A stretch of DNA of 64,000 bases. It comes from Ochotona curzoniae (lineage: Eukaryota; Chordata; Mammalia; Lagomorpha; Ochotonidae). The position numbers and the translations under genes are program-made. The first letter of the stretch is position 1; every line of letters begins with the position of its first letter. The stretch spans positions 12,428,746 through 12,492,745 of the forward strand of contig NW_024467120.1 of NCBI RefSeq assembly GCF_017591425.1. The letters are read 5' to 3'. This document shows positions 1 to 10,524 of the stretch, one piece after another. The notes beneath the pieces are model-generated. The model had not been told where the DNA came from. It saw only the letters and a program-made list of their open reading frames with translations, and made no database searches.

Positions 1-670
1 AGCCATGGCACTCACACTTACCAGTGGGAACTACAACTTGGCAGGGGAGTCCCCAGAATTCTCCTACCAGGTCCATTACCAGCTCTGTATCTTGCATGTG
101 TTGGCAGGTGCTTCAGCCCAGCTTGGTATGACCCACCTGTGGTCTCGGCTCTCATTGGTGGGTGGTGTTGCCTAACCCAGCCAGGAGCAGCCCCACCCTG
201 TCCTGGGTCTTGTGTCCCAGTGGGTGCTGAGGCCTGACTCACCTTAGCCTGTCCCCAGACTTGGCCCACACAAATGCTGCTGCGTGCTGCAGCCTTACCT
301 GGCCTGGCATGCCCTCAGCCCCAGCAATTGTGCTCCTTGTCCTGACCGAAACATGTCCTCTGTTTTCCCCCACCTTTAAACCACTTTATCTCAGCTCCCT
401 TACCCTGCCTTGTGAGAGCAGCGGCCTGGCCCATGGAATAACCCAGAAGTCTTTCCTGCCCTATCAAACATGTCCTCGGCAGCTCACAGTGCAACATGTC
501 TCCAGACCCCTTCCCTGGACAATCTGCCACTCCTCATCTTGGGGCTGGGGAGAACAGGTAACTATGCTGGCACATGGATATAGTTAACACAAATCTGCCA
601 TTAACCAGGCCCAGAATGCCCACCAGCCATTGGCTGACTTGTCAGAGTATACCTATTCTGTATTACAGTG
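1..670. repeat. GC-rich dispersed repeat with degenerate tandem units (copy 1)
   Basis: The first 300 bases are C-rich and repeat phrases such as 'GGTGCTGCAGCC' and 'CAGCCCAGC' at loose spacing. They run into a non-tandem tail (about 335-660) that matches 13160-13480 in the same orientation, including 'CCAGAATGCCC'. Related tandem sequence lies at 40905-43009 and 48620-48800 (opposite orientation) and at 60900-61430. No gene is seen, and the reading frames across it are low-complexity. The family is not recognised; an L1-associated or LTR origin is possible. Confidence 0.55.
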
Positions 671-1679
671 TCCTGCTATTACCAATTTTTTTTGAGACAC
701 ACTCTAGATAATAAGCTCCCAGCACAAAGGTAGTAATTACAATAACAAGTTAGTGAAGGGAGATGCAACTTGTCACCAAAGTAGTAAGTCTGGGAAGAAA
801 AGGTCAGTGTTCAATGTTATTCTACATTAGCTGTCCATGTGACAAAGGTTGATTCATTTTATAAAATTCCAGCAACACAGATACAGTCCTCAAAATTGAC
901 ATAAATTACACAATCCCTGGGATTTATGCCAAAAAACGAACTAATCTGAACCTAGTCATATTATGTAGAAACAGAATCATGGGATTAAGTATTTCATAAA
1001 CAAATGAGAAATGAATCAGGCTGTCATTTACGCTTGAAACACTTTATTTCATCTCTTTTTATACTTCTGTATCACGATAAAGTAGTACTAGATTTGAATG
1101 AGAGACCTTTTCTTCCAGATACTAGTATCATATTTCACTGAACAGAGAGAATTGTGTTAGGTGAGGCTTATAATAATTACTGTCATGCAAATCACATCAT
1201 TTGCTTCAAATATACGTAAATGTTTGGATGCCGTCACGGAAGACTTAATGCACAAAGTATTGATTTGTATAGAAGTATTACTTAGGATGCAAACCATAAT
1301 TATGTGAAAGCATTTTTCATACCTATGTTTCAGAATGTCTACGTATTAGCATTGGGAACACAAAACAAGATAAACAAACAGCTTCTTTTGTGCTTTAGAA
1401 TAAGATGAAGTGCATTCAAGTTTATGCATATATGCCCTTTGTTTTACATTAAAAAATGTACAATAGCATTTTTGTGTAAAGACACATCAATGATTAGAGA
1501 CTTAAAAGAGCCGAACAGGTGGGTTTGCTTTACTGTTTCTGTCAACAAATTATCTGAATGAAAGAACAGTGAAGTTAATTAATTCATTTTTAAAATCTAA
1601 GAATTGTTTCTGTAAAAATTAAGATCAGAAAGCACATTTTCTTGCCTTATTCAATCTACTATTTTTCTTTTGTTTTTTT

Positions 1680-2005
1680 AAAAAGATTTATTAATTTTTA
1701 TTGGAAAGTCAGATATACAGAGGGGAGAGGAGACAGAGAGGAAGATCTTCCATCTATTGATTCACTCTCCAAGTCACCTCAATGGCTGGAGCTGAGCCAG
1801 TCTGAAACCAGGAGTCAGGAGACTCTTTTGGGAGTCCCGTACAGGTACAGGATCCCAAGGTCCTAAGTTGTCCTCGACTGCTTTCCCAGGCCACAATCAG
1901 GGAGCTGGATGGGAAATGGTGCTGGAATTATATCTGGCGCCCATATGGGATCCCAGTGCACTCAAGGCAAGGACTTTAGCCATTAGGCTCCTGCACCAGA
2001 CCGAC
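1680..2005 (-). repeat. CSINE, minus orientation, at the OR stop codon
   Basis: This is a full-length SINE with the poly(A)-side tail at 1680 and the tRNA-like head near 2005. It is flanked by about 14 bp of near-perfect target-site duplication ('CTACTATTTTTCT' at about 1658 and 'CTATTATTTTTCT' ending 2019). The second copy overlaps the stop codon of the OR at 2018. The SINE is absent next to the paralogue at 53882. Confidence 0.9.
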
Positions 2006-2017
2006 TCTATTATTTTT

Positions 2018-2977
2018 CTATGCCTTCATGTCTCTCTTTTTTGCAGAGTCATGGTGGATTCTCATCAGCTTCTTCAGGGCATCCTTCATGTCTTTATTCC
2101 TTAATGTGTAAATGAATGGGTTGAAACTTGGAGTCATAATGGTGTAAAAGAGGTTGAGGAATTTGCCCTGATCTTTGGAGGCACTGTTCCCTGGTTGCAA
2201 GTACATGTAAATAACAGTTCCATAGAAGATGGACACTACAGTGAGATGAGAGCCACAGGTGTTCACTGCTTTTCGCTGCCCAGCTTTTGACTTCATCCTC
2301 AGCACAGTTTTGGCAATATAACCATAGGATATGAGAATAAGGATCAAGGGTGTAAGGACAAAGACAATACCTAAAGCAAAAACAGACATTTCAACTGCTG
2401 TTGTGTCGACACAGGCTAACTTGACCATAGCTGGTAACTCACACAGGAAATGATCCAGAAGGTTGTTTCCACATCGAGGCAAATTCAGGGTGAGTGTACA
2501 TAATAATATGGAGTTGGCCAGACTAATGCTCCAAATCATGATGATCATCTTGACACAGAGATGTGGGTTTATGATGACAAGGTAGTGCAAGGGTTTGCAA
2601 ATAGCTGTGAAACGATCATAGGACATGACAGCCAGGAGCAGGCATTCGGTGGAGCCCAACCACATGTAGACATAGAGTTGAATGACACAGCCCACAAAGC
2701 TGATGGTCTTCTCAGGGCCCCACAAGTTAACCAGCATCTGAGGAACGACGCTGGTTGTGAAACACAAATCCAGAAAAGATAAATTCCTGAGGAAAAAATA
2801 CATTGGTGTATGGAGCTGGGACTCCAGGAGAGATGCAAGAATGATGGCTGTGTTACCCAGTAATGTAATTATGTAGAAGATGGCGACAACTCCTGACAGA
2901 ATCTTTTCCAAATTGGGATGATCAGAGAAGCCAAGTAGAATGAAATTATGGAGAGAACTGTGATTTCCTTGGTGCAT
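2018..2977 (-). CDS. OR2W1-like: Olfactory receptor, OR2W1-like (copy 1)
   Basis: An intact 319-residue odorant receptor: a class A GPCR of the olfactory cilia membrane that signals through Golf and adenylate cyclase type 3. Family marks in order are an N-terminal glycosylation site (NHSS, residue 5), GN in TM1, LHTPMYFFL in TM2, MSYDRFTAIC at the end of TM3, KAVNTCGSHLTVV in TM6 and IYTLRNKDMKDAL at the TM7/C-tail. The TM7 motif reads PSFNPFIY where the paralogue has PSLNPLIY. An upstream in-frame ATG at 3082 would add 35 residues, but these translate a pyrimidine-rich splice-acceptor tract, so I start at MHQGN, matching the usual OR2W1 N-terminus. The opening, WGPEKTISFVGC and YIAKTVLRMKSKA stretches resemble OR2W1. 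The stop lies inside a SINE target-site duplication. Ligand unknown. Confidence 0.93.
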   Translation of the reverse strand: MHQGNHSSLHNFILLGFSDHPNLEKILSGVVAIFYIITLLGNTAIILASLLESQLHTPMYFFLRNLSFLDLCFTTSVVPQMLVNLWGPEKTISFVGCVIQLYVYMWLGSTECLLLAVMSYDRFTAICKPLHYLVIINPHLCVKMIIMIWSISLANSILLCTLTLNLPRCGNNLLDHFLCELPAMVKLACVDTTAVEMSVFALGIVFVLTPLILILISYGYIAKTVLRMKSKAGQRKAVNTCGSHLTVVSIFYGTVIYMYLQPGNSASKDQGKFLNLFYTIMTPSFNPFIYTLRNKDMKDALKKLMRIHHDSAKKRDMKA

Positions 2978-2980
2978 AAT

Positions 2981-3110
2981 CCTGTGATGGCTAAATATTA
3001 GAGAGGGCAAGACAGTGAGGAGGAGCAGGCAGAGAAAGAGGAGAATGAAGAAAGAGAAAAGGGGGAAAAAGGAAGAAGTCAAAAAAGAGGAGGAAGAGAA
3101 GAAGAAATAA
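2981..3110 (-). promoter_or_regulatory. Predicted 3' splice site and polypyrimidine tract of OR copy 1
   Basis: On the coding strand a pyrimidine run of more than 100 bases (purine-rich on the plus strand, about 3000-3110) ends in CACAG, with AG at 2982-2983, five bases before the ATG. OR genes usually splice a non-coding exon onto one coding exon just upstream of the start codon, so this is the likely acceptor. A second TTTAG at about 2992 is an alternative. Confidence 0.65.
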
Positions 3111-6018
3111 TTTGTCAGTATGAACTATGTAAATAATATGATGGCATGCACAATAATCAAAAGGACAGAAATTACATTAATAATGGAAAAAAGGTAATGG
3201 ATAAATAGTACACTTTAAATGGAAAAAAGGCATAATTAAATATATTACATGCTAGTAGCCCCTTACTTACTATAGTTTTTTTAAATGGGAATGAGCTTAA
3301 TATTGCATTTAAAAAAATCAGGGGAGTTTGAGAATGTTTCTTTTAAACTCAGGTTCTCAATGATCCCACAAGCACATTTGCAAGGTTGGCATGGTCTGAT
3401 TCTAAAAGGATGCGACCACATAATGTCTTACAACAGCAGTTAGACGGCATGTTCTTTTAGGTGGTCAATGACTCAACTCCTACAATCTGAACACTTGACT
3501 AATGTCTTTCATACTTGGTTACTAGTGTCTTTGATTTTGCAGTTTGTCATCTAGAGATCTGGCACTTATCCTTGATTCTTTTTTGCTCCATCATCCTCAA
3601 TACCTTCTTAATCATCCAACTCGCAGTTTTGTGTGCAAAAAAGCATATGTTAACTATTGTCTCATTTTTAAGAGTTTCCAATGACAGTATCCTAACTTAA
3701 GCCAAGTCTCAGTAGTCTTCACCTCTTGTACTCAGTTCGCCTTCACACCATTACATTGTTCATTAAAACATAGTAACTACGTGCTTAAACCTTGCTAGAC
3801 ACATTTGAATCCATTCAAGGCATATCATGATTTTTTTGAGGTGTCCTAAAGGACCTTTATACTTTGGCTTCTGCATAGGATGCATTCTCTTCTCACAGAT
3901 CACTCAAGCGTTCTCACTACCAGCCGTCCAGTTGTTTATCGTGCCAAAGTACATCCTACTCTAAGTCCTCAGAATACTGCTTTTAGTTTATTGTTATTAT
4001 TTATTTATATCTCCTATCATTCTTTTGACCACTTTTAAATGACTCTTGCTAGCAGAAGGTTTCTATGAATGTTTCTATGAACCCTTCCTATGAACAATGG
4101 CCTATGCATTTTAAGAAGGCATACACGGTTTGTGCTGCTGTTTGCTCTATCTGTATAATCAAAAACATTTCCCCCAATATAACACTTGTGAACTAAAGTT
4201 AAGTCGTGCTAATCACAATGATTAAAATAATCACTTAATGATATTGGTTGTCTTTTTTTTTGGTGAAATTACCTGAATTGGACAGTAGGTTGGAGATGAG
4301 AGGGAAAGATAGTGATTTTATTTATGCAGAATCAAATAATATTTGTTCAGACTGGTGAAAATAATGAAACGATTGATTTCTTTTGAAAGGATGACTAGGC
4401 TAAGCATTACTCAGCAGTGTTATACAGATCCAGTTTGCCTAGAGTTTCATTTGCATCTCAGAGCTGTGGAAGAGATCATCAAAGGTACACCACCATATTT
4501 TTTCCTATTTTAGTATATGTGCTGCCAAAGCAAGCACTACTACCACATTTTCTATCATTTAATATAAAAAGATGACTTCTTAATGTCTGATGCTAAAATG
4601 GCACCCGGAAAGCTTCCATTCAATACTGTATTGCATATTGAAATTTTTTGTATTTGAGTACATATTTTTAGACTTAACTTTTATTTTAGAGATAATATTT
4701 GCCTATTTTGCGTTATAGTGAAAGACATAATGCCTCACTAAATAAATAGTTTAACAAAATAGCTGTTATAATAAATGTTTCTATTGTAGACACATATACA
4801 CTCAAAAATAATAGATAAAAATAGGAATAGTTTTTGGAGGTGATAGACTCATGGAATAGATTGCAGCTGTGTTTTCATATTTGCTTGTCTACATCCACAT
4901 TAAGTTATATACCTGTTCATTAAGCATATGGATTTTTGTCCAGAATTATGTTTTGTGTGTTCAAGAAATGCACCGAAAATACTTGACTGAAAAGTAAGAG
5001 TACATTTGAAGTTGGTGAGTTTCTATCTCAACTTCCTTTTGTGTAGATGTGACACAAAATTGGGCTTTTGATTATTATGCCATTTTAAATATGCTTAATA
5101 TTATGATGCAATTATTTAAAACATTAGCAATAATTCAAAAGTGGAAACATTTAGCAGTCAGCTGCCTAAAGTGGTTGAAATAGTTGCTTTGAGAGAGTCA
5201 CAGAGTAAATTCCTCAGATTTCACTGTTCAAAAATCATAATTTAGGCCTGAGTATTGACAATGATTAACAAAGAGAAATAACTCTGAAATGTGTGGCAAG
5301 CTGTCTCACGGCACTAGAGCTTTGTAAGATCTGACACGGAAAGAGTAATAGTATAATAATAATATAATAGTAAATGTATACTTGTGCTTAACTTCTGAAT
5401 AAAACAGTTAAAGCATAAAAGCAAAACTAAAAACTATTTTAAAATAAAAGACCATGCTATGCTATTTCCTTAATTCTTGTCATTATCACGACAAACACGT
5501 CAGATTAATTCAGCAAACAGTAACTTTTTTTCTGCTATTTTAAGGCTGGCACAAAAAATCTTCAGTAATTTGTTGCGCACAATAAAAGTTTTAGAAATGA
5601 CTCCTAATGAAACTGTTAGAAATGGGATGCTGGACTGTCTGACATTGTCTGTACCAGAAATTTCAGGTAATTATGACTCCTCATGAAGGAGGAGTAGCAA
5701 CATGGGGAAAATCGTTTATGGGGTAATTGTTTGTGGGGTAATCCCAATCTATATGAAACTGTATGGCAAAATTCAAAAATTCAAAATAAAAGTATAACAA
5801 AAAGAGTTTTAGAAATAGATCAAAAGTCTTGAAGTCCTTATTAGTTATCTAAACTTCTAGAATAAATTTTTGAATTCTTTATTTTCATCTTAATCTAGAT
5901 AGTCATTCTTGATTTCCGTTGGACTGAAATACTTGAAATGACAAAACAAGGAAGAGCTTAGAGTTTTCCTCTCATAAAAAGAGAAATTTAATCTTTTCTT
6001 CACAATGCAGGCAAAAAA
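3111..6018. other. Intergenic, diverged duplicate of 54990-57450
   Basis: AT-rich DNA with no convincing gene. It aligns with gaps to the same interval upstream of the second OR2W1-like gene, for example 'GGACCTTTATACTTTGGCTTCTGCATAGGAT' near 3852 against 55682. The non-coding first exon of the OR gene may lie here but I cannot place it. Confidence 0.6.
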
Positions 6019-6741
6019 ATGAATGACTTCTTTGCAGGCATCTATATTTATTTACTCTGAACCACTGTAAAGAAACCCAGAAGAACCTGCCCATACGTGT
6101 GGCAGTTCTTGTCCTCTTGCTTCCCTAAGCTTGCTTTCTCAACCCAGGCACATCACTTGGAGGAGATATTAAAGCTGACGTTACTGTGACTCGGCGAGTG
6201 CTCCCTGGACGTCTCTCTTCTCTATCCCTTGCTGTCCGGTGGAGGCCCTTGCTGTCCGGGTGGAAGCCCTTGCTGTCCGGTGGAGGCCCTTGCTGTCCGG
6301 TGGAAGCCCTTGCTGTCCGGTGGAAGCCCTTGCAGTCTGGCTGTGGCTCTAACCTTTCCCCTCCGTGCTGCGGTGAATTCTGCTTCTCCTGAGGTGCGGG
6401 AAGGGAGTCTTCACAGGACTCCTTGAACACGTGACCGTCGGTGAGGGGAGGGTCACAGACAGGTTCATATTGATTGTTTTGGCTTCAGATCACCATGCAA
6501 GCAGGTCTTGTTTGGAGAGCAATAGAAAAGCCTCCTGCTCACCCTGAGTAAGACTGAACAACAGTTCCCAATACTGCCTGAAAACCAGGTCATCAAGTGA
6601 AACGCTCAGAACTGTATCTAAGCAACTTCACTAAAGTGTCAGAGAAAATGCATGCAGATCACACCCTGGTATTGAATAGAACTGATTTAGCACATACAAA
6701 GGAAACTGAACAAGGAGATTTTAGCACTTTTTTCTCTAGGA
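6019..6741. repeat. Highly conserved duplicate block alpha (partner 57450-58198)
   Basis: About 98% identical by eye to 57450-58198 outside the minisatellite, while both flanks fall to about 80%. It includes a CpG-containing stretch (6180-6460) and a 20-bp tandem repeat. A minus-strand frame (6125-6430, 101 codons) is open, and a similar one is open in the partner, but the repeat unit is not a multiple of three, so it is not convincing as protein. Function unknown. Confidence 0.75.
6230..6340. repeat. 20-bp minisatellite, about five units
   Basis: Units of 'GCTGTCCGGTGGAAGCCCTT' with A/G variants and one 21-base unit carrying an extra G, ending in a degenerate 'GCAGTCTGG'. The partner array at about 57675-57790 has a different arrangement of the same variants. 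Confidence 0.9.
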
Positions 6742-6809
6742 AGTGAAAGTATAAGAAAATGAAATTTCCTATATATCTTCATGGTTGACATCTGTGTTTG
6801 CCACAAATA

Positions 6810-7020
6810 TGTGGTCTGGGTTAGGATAAAGTTTAAAGACCAGGATTCGATCTCTGTCCCTCACGTAAGAGGCAGGAACCCATACAGCTCCTTGAACCAC
6901 CCTGTGCTGCCTACCAGCTGTACATCAGTAGGAAGTTGAAATAAGGTTCTTGAACTCCGCTTGAACACTGAATGTGCCTCAGGTGACCTCCAGTGCTGTG
7001 CCAACCACCTGCCCAAAGAG
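6810..7020 (-). repeat. Old SINE-like relic, minus
   Basis: It carries degenerate features of an older lagomorph SINE in reverse ('AGGCAGGAACCCATACAGCTCCTTGAACCACC'). The assignment is tentative. Confidence 0.3.
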
Positions 7021-7066
7021 GAATAATCTTTAAACATAAAATCGGAAATACGTAAATGTCAGGACT

Positions 7067-7380
7067 GGTATGATGGCACAATAGGCGAATCCTCCTCCTT
7101 TAAAACATTGGCTTCCCATATGGGCATGGGCTCATGTTCTAGCTGCTCCATTTTCCATCCAGCACCCTGCCTATGGCTTGGGAAAGCAGAGATTGGCCGA
7201 AAGCCCTGGGACCCTGCACCCAAATGACAGATCTGGAAGAAGCTCTTGGCTACTGGCATCTGATGGACTCAGCTTCAGCCTTTTGGGCCATTTGGGATGT
7301 GAACCAGTGAATGGAAAAATCTTTGTTTCTCGTACTCTCTGTATAATACACTTTCAAATAAAAATAAATAAAATCTTAGA
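7067..7380 (+). repeat. CSINE, plus orientation
   Basis: Head at 7067, core 'CCCATATGGGCATGGGCTC', then 'GGGAAAGCAG', and tail 'AATAAAAATAAATAAAATCTTA' ending near 7380. It is not present at the matching place in the second duplication unit. Confidence 0.9.
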
Positions 7381-7399
7381 AAAATATATAAATATGTAA

Positions 7400-7560
7400 A
7401 TGTTAAAAAAATTCTTGACTCTGCGTATCTGACTCCAGACTCTGCTTTCCTGCTTTCCCACACTCTGAGTTTCTGAGGTGCTGACTCAGGTTTTGGGTTC
7501 CTGTCACATGGAATGCCTGGACTGAGTCCCTGGCTCAGAGATCTGGCCTACTTAAAAAGT
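7400..7560 (+). repeat. Older SINE relic, plus (partner 58225-58410)
   Basis: 'CTGCTTTCCCACACTCTGAG' and 'CCTGGACTGAGTCCCTGGCTCAG' match 58275-58395. It is an older member of the lagomorph SINE lineage, shared by both duplication units and so older than the duplication. Poly(T) at 7579-7600 follows. Confidence 0.5.
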
Positions 7561-7649
7561 TTAATTAGTGTTTTCTTTCTTTTTTTTTTTTTTTTTTGGT
7601 TGGTGGAGTCCTGACAGGCACCTGACTCTTCTTTTTCTTTTCTTTTTAT

Positions 7650-7946
7650 TTATTTTTAAGAGTTATTTATTTGTTTTTATTAGGTAGGAAGTCAGATTTA
7701 CAGAGAGAAGAGTCAGAGAGAAAGATCTTCCATCTGTTGGTTCAATCCCCAAGTGGCTGTTCAAGCCAATAGCCAGGAACAACTTCCAGGTCTCCCACAC
7801 GGGTACAGGGGCTCAAGGCTTTGGGCTGCCCTCGACTGCTTTCCCAGGACACAAATAGGGAGTTGGAAGGGAAGTGGAGCAGCCAGGACATAAACTGGCA
7901 CTCATATGGGATCGCAGCACATGCAAGGGCCAATTGTGCCAGACAC
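7650..7946 (-). repeat. CSINE, minus orientation
   Basis: Tail 'TTATTTATTTGTTTTTATTAGG' at 7660, core 'TTTCCCAGGACACAAATAGGGAGTTGG', and a head ending 'TGTGCCAGACAC' near 7946. Confidence 0.88.
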
Positions 7947-8479
7947 TAGAGTTTGCTCTTCAAGATATGAATTTAAGACACTGAATTACAACAAGCATTT
8001 ACTCCATAAAAGTAATCTTTTCATTTATAGCCTATAGATTAAATTTTAAAGATAAACTTGCTGTGGGAACAAGTAAGATTATTACTCGCTTCTGTGTCTC
8101 ATGTTGAACTTAAAATAGATTTCTGAGAAACACATATTTAATCTGCAAAGACTCCCATGGTGAATTCAGAATTATAACATTTATGTACTCATTCAGTTGT
8201 CTTGGTGACCATGAGAAGTGATTCAAATGCCTCAGTGTGTATGACAGTTAGGTACTTGTATATGAGTGAGGTTCAAGCACTAGGTCCTAGGATGTGTTCT
8301 AATGTGTGGAATGAGCGTGTACTCCATTCTGATGAGTTGGTTTATAATCATTGCACCTTCTGGAATTAAAAATCATAATCCCAGCAATAAGCATATGTTC
8401 TATACTTGAATGTGGATGAGTTCTCACCACTGAGCAAGAAAACAATTTTAAATATTTACTTCCATTTGGTAGTAATCAT

Positions 8480-8650
8480 GTGTATTTAGACACAGTAAAG
8501 CATGATCATTACAAGGATAGATTTTGGATACAGACTTCCTGGATTAAAACCTATTGGATCCACTTCTCACACGTGTGAACTTGTGGGAAATTATTTAATC
8601 TTTCAGCATTCCATTTTTCTTAAACCCTTTCAGTTTAGGGGATAGTAAAA
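8480..8650 (+). repeat. MIR relic
   Basis: 'GAACTTGTGGGAAATTATTTAATC' near 8577-8600 fits the conserved MIR core ('...TGGGCAAGTTACTTAACC...'). Very old and diverged. Confidence 0.5.
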
Positions 8651-8654
8651 CAAG

Positions 8655-9066
8655 CATAAGGTGTTGTCATCGTGTCAGTGTGAGTTCATGTCCCCAGCCA
8701 CTCTGCTTCTGATCCAGCTCCCTGCTAACATGATTGGGAAAGTAACGGACGATGTCCCAAGTACTTGGAACACTGCTACCCATATGGGAGACCTGGATGA
8801 AGTTCTGACTCCTGGCTTTGGCTTTATCCAGCCATGGCGGTTCTGGCCATTTAGGGAGTGAACCAGGGTATCGCATCTCGTCTCATCCCATCTCCTTTCC
8901 TCTCCTCTCCTCTCCTCTCCTCTCCTCTCCTCTCCTCTCCTCTCCTCTCCTCTCCTCTCCTCTCCTTTCCTCTCCTTTCCTCTCCTCTCCTCTCCTCTCC
9001 TCTCCTCTCCTCTCTCTCTACCCCTCCCAACATTTCTGTCATTCTGCTTTTCAAGTAAGTAAATAA
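8655..9066 (+). repeat. CSINE, plus orientation, with a microsatellite inside its tail
   Basis: SINE body at 8655-8875 ('CCCATATGGGAGACCTGGATG'), then a (TCTCC)n array, then 'CTCTCTCTACCCCTCCCAACATTTCTGTC...AAGTAAGTAAATAA', which corresponds to the SINE tail. The array seems to have grown from the pyrimidine-rich TCTCTGTCTCTCC part of the SINE. Confidence 0.8.
8876..9018. repeat. (TCTCC)n microsatellite, about 140 bp
   Basis: Nearly perfect TCTCC pentamers with a few TTTCC interruptions. Long reading frames on both strands here are repeat artefacts. Confidence 0.97.
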
Positions 9067-10024
9067 TTTTGTGCAAATATTTTACTATTTGGTTTTAGAG
9101 TAATTGTAAAATGCACATCTATACTATCTATGGGAAAATAATTGATATAATCTGGTTCTTTGTTCCCAGCAAAATGATAAGCAAAATGGAATATATTTAT
9201 TGTGCAGAACAAGATTTTTTTAATATGTTTTCACATTATGAAATGATTGTCACATCCAAATAATTAACCTGTTACCTCCAGCAGTTACCTTCTGTGTGTG
9301 GTGAGAGTATTTTTAGGTCTGTGCTCTTAACATATGTTAAAACACAACACTGTGCTTTTAACTGTGGTCACCATGCTGTCTGTTAGATACTTGAACTTAA
9401 CCACTTCTAATTAAAAATGTGTGCCCATTTAACAACATCCCCAGACTTCCCTCACTCCAGCTCCTGCAAGTTCCTGTTCTCATCCTGTTCTCTGGCACAG
9501 TGCCCTCCAGTTTCATCTGTGTTACAAATGGCAGCAGCATTTCTCTCTTTTATGGATGAACTGCATATTTGTATATTTGAAATACACTGAAGTCCACGCC
9601 TAGTTTTGTTCATAGCACACATTTCCCATGAGCCTCTGAAGGCCAGTGCTGCACACTTCATTCATTCATTCATGGATATATGTGTTGTTTTTACATCTTG
9701 GTGATTATGAATACTATTAGGGCTAACAAGGAAGTACAGGTATCTCTATGACATATTGATTTCAGTTTTAGATTGATGAAGGTATTTCAAGCATTTTTGA
9801 GAATTGAAAGTTCCTGAAAAATGAGTGCTTTGAAAAAAAGCTGTGCATGGATTTCCAGTTTTACATTCAAAATATTGCTTTTAGTTTTATTTTTGCCTGA
9901 ACTTTTGAAGTGCAGTTATGTAGTGGACATGAGATGGCTCGATCGTACAGGTGTTAGACTCTTGATTTTCTCAGGAGCTTTCATTCTCTTCTCCATATAG
10001 TTGTTCTTTATTGTTTTTTATTTT

Positions 10025-10082
10025 CAAAAATGATGTATTTATTCAATTTGAAAGGTTGACTTATAGAGAGTAGAGACATAGG

Positions 10083-10113
<31 letters not shown>

Positions 10114-10385
10114 GCAGATAGAGATTAACCAGCAGCTGTTCAATCTTAAATAGTTGCAGTGGCTGAAGCTTGGGCTGATTGGAAGCTGGGAACGAGGAGC
10201 CTCTTCTGGGTCTCCTGTGTGGATGCAGGGGCCCAAGAACTTGAGCCATTCTCTGCTTCTGCTCCAGGACACAAGCAGGGAGCTGGATGGAAGGCTGAGA
10301 ACCTGGGCCACAAAGCAGCGCCTGTATTGGATGCCAGCACCTTAAAGTGGCAGATTAGTTTGCTATGCCACCACGCTAATACCTA
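10025..10385 (-). repeat. CSINE, minus orientation, with (GATA)n
   Basis: Tail near 10025 interrupted by (GATA)7-8 at 10082-10113; body 'GGACACAAGCAGGGAGCTGGATGG' at 10266; head near 10380. Confidence 0.85.
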
Positions 10386-10524
10386 TGAGAGAACAAGTGT
10401 TTGTCTCTCTGTCTGGCTTATTTTTAAGATCTTTAGTTCTGCTTATTCTCCTGAAGCTGTCAGGATTTTATTCTTTTAGAGGCACAATAATATTTTTTTC
10501 ACACATGCCTTATTTTCTTTCCTT

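Larger units (their letters stand above)
725..9610. repeat. Segmental duplication, unit 1 (partner 52955-58925)
   Basis: From about 725 the sequence follows 52955 onward: shared 3' flank, OR gene, 5' flank, a 20-bp minisatellite block at about 6230-6340, and further matches to 8360 and 9525-9605. Flanks are roughly 75-85% identical by eye, but the OR coding region and the 6019-6741 block are much closer. Unit 1 contains SINEs (1680-2005, 7067-7380, 7650-7946, 8655-9066) that unit 2 lacks, so those inserted after the duplication or were lost from unit 2. Confidence 0.85.

Noticed and set aside
2561..2838. Open frames antisense to or overlapping the OR genes (also 15805-15987, 32095-32277, 54192-54699)
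   Set aside because: They are alternate-frame readings of the OR coding sequences and recur only because the genes are duplicated.
6230..6340. CRISPR-like array of short repeats
   Set aside because: The units are contiguous with no unique spacers, and the DNA is vertebrate; it is a minisatellite.
6125..6430. Possible small conserved protein shared with 57584-57886
   Set aside because: The 20-bp repeat unit shifts frame with each copy and the two copies differ in unit order, so a conserved protein is unlikely. The block itself is kept as a finding.
8675..9076. Arg/Glu- and Ser/Pro/Leu-rich frames across the TCTCC array
   Set aside because: Translated microsatellite and SINE sequence; not proteins.
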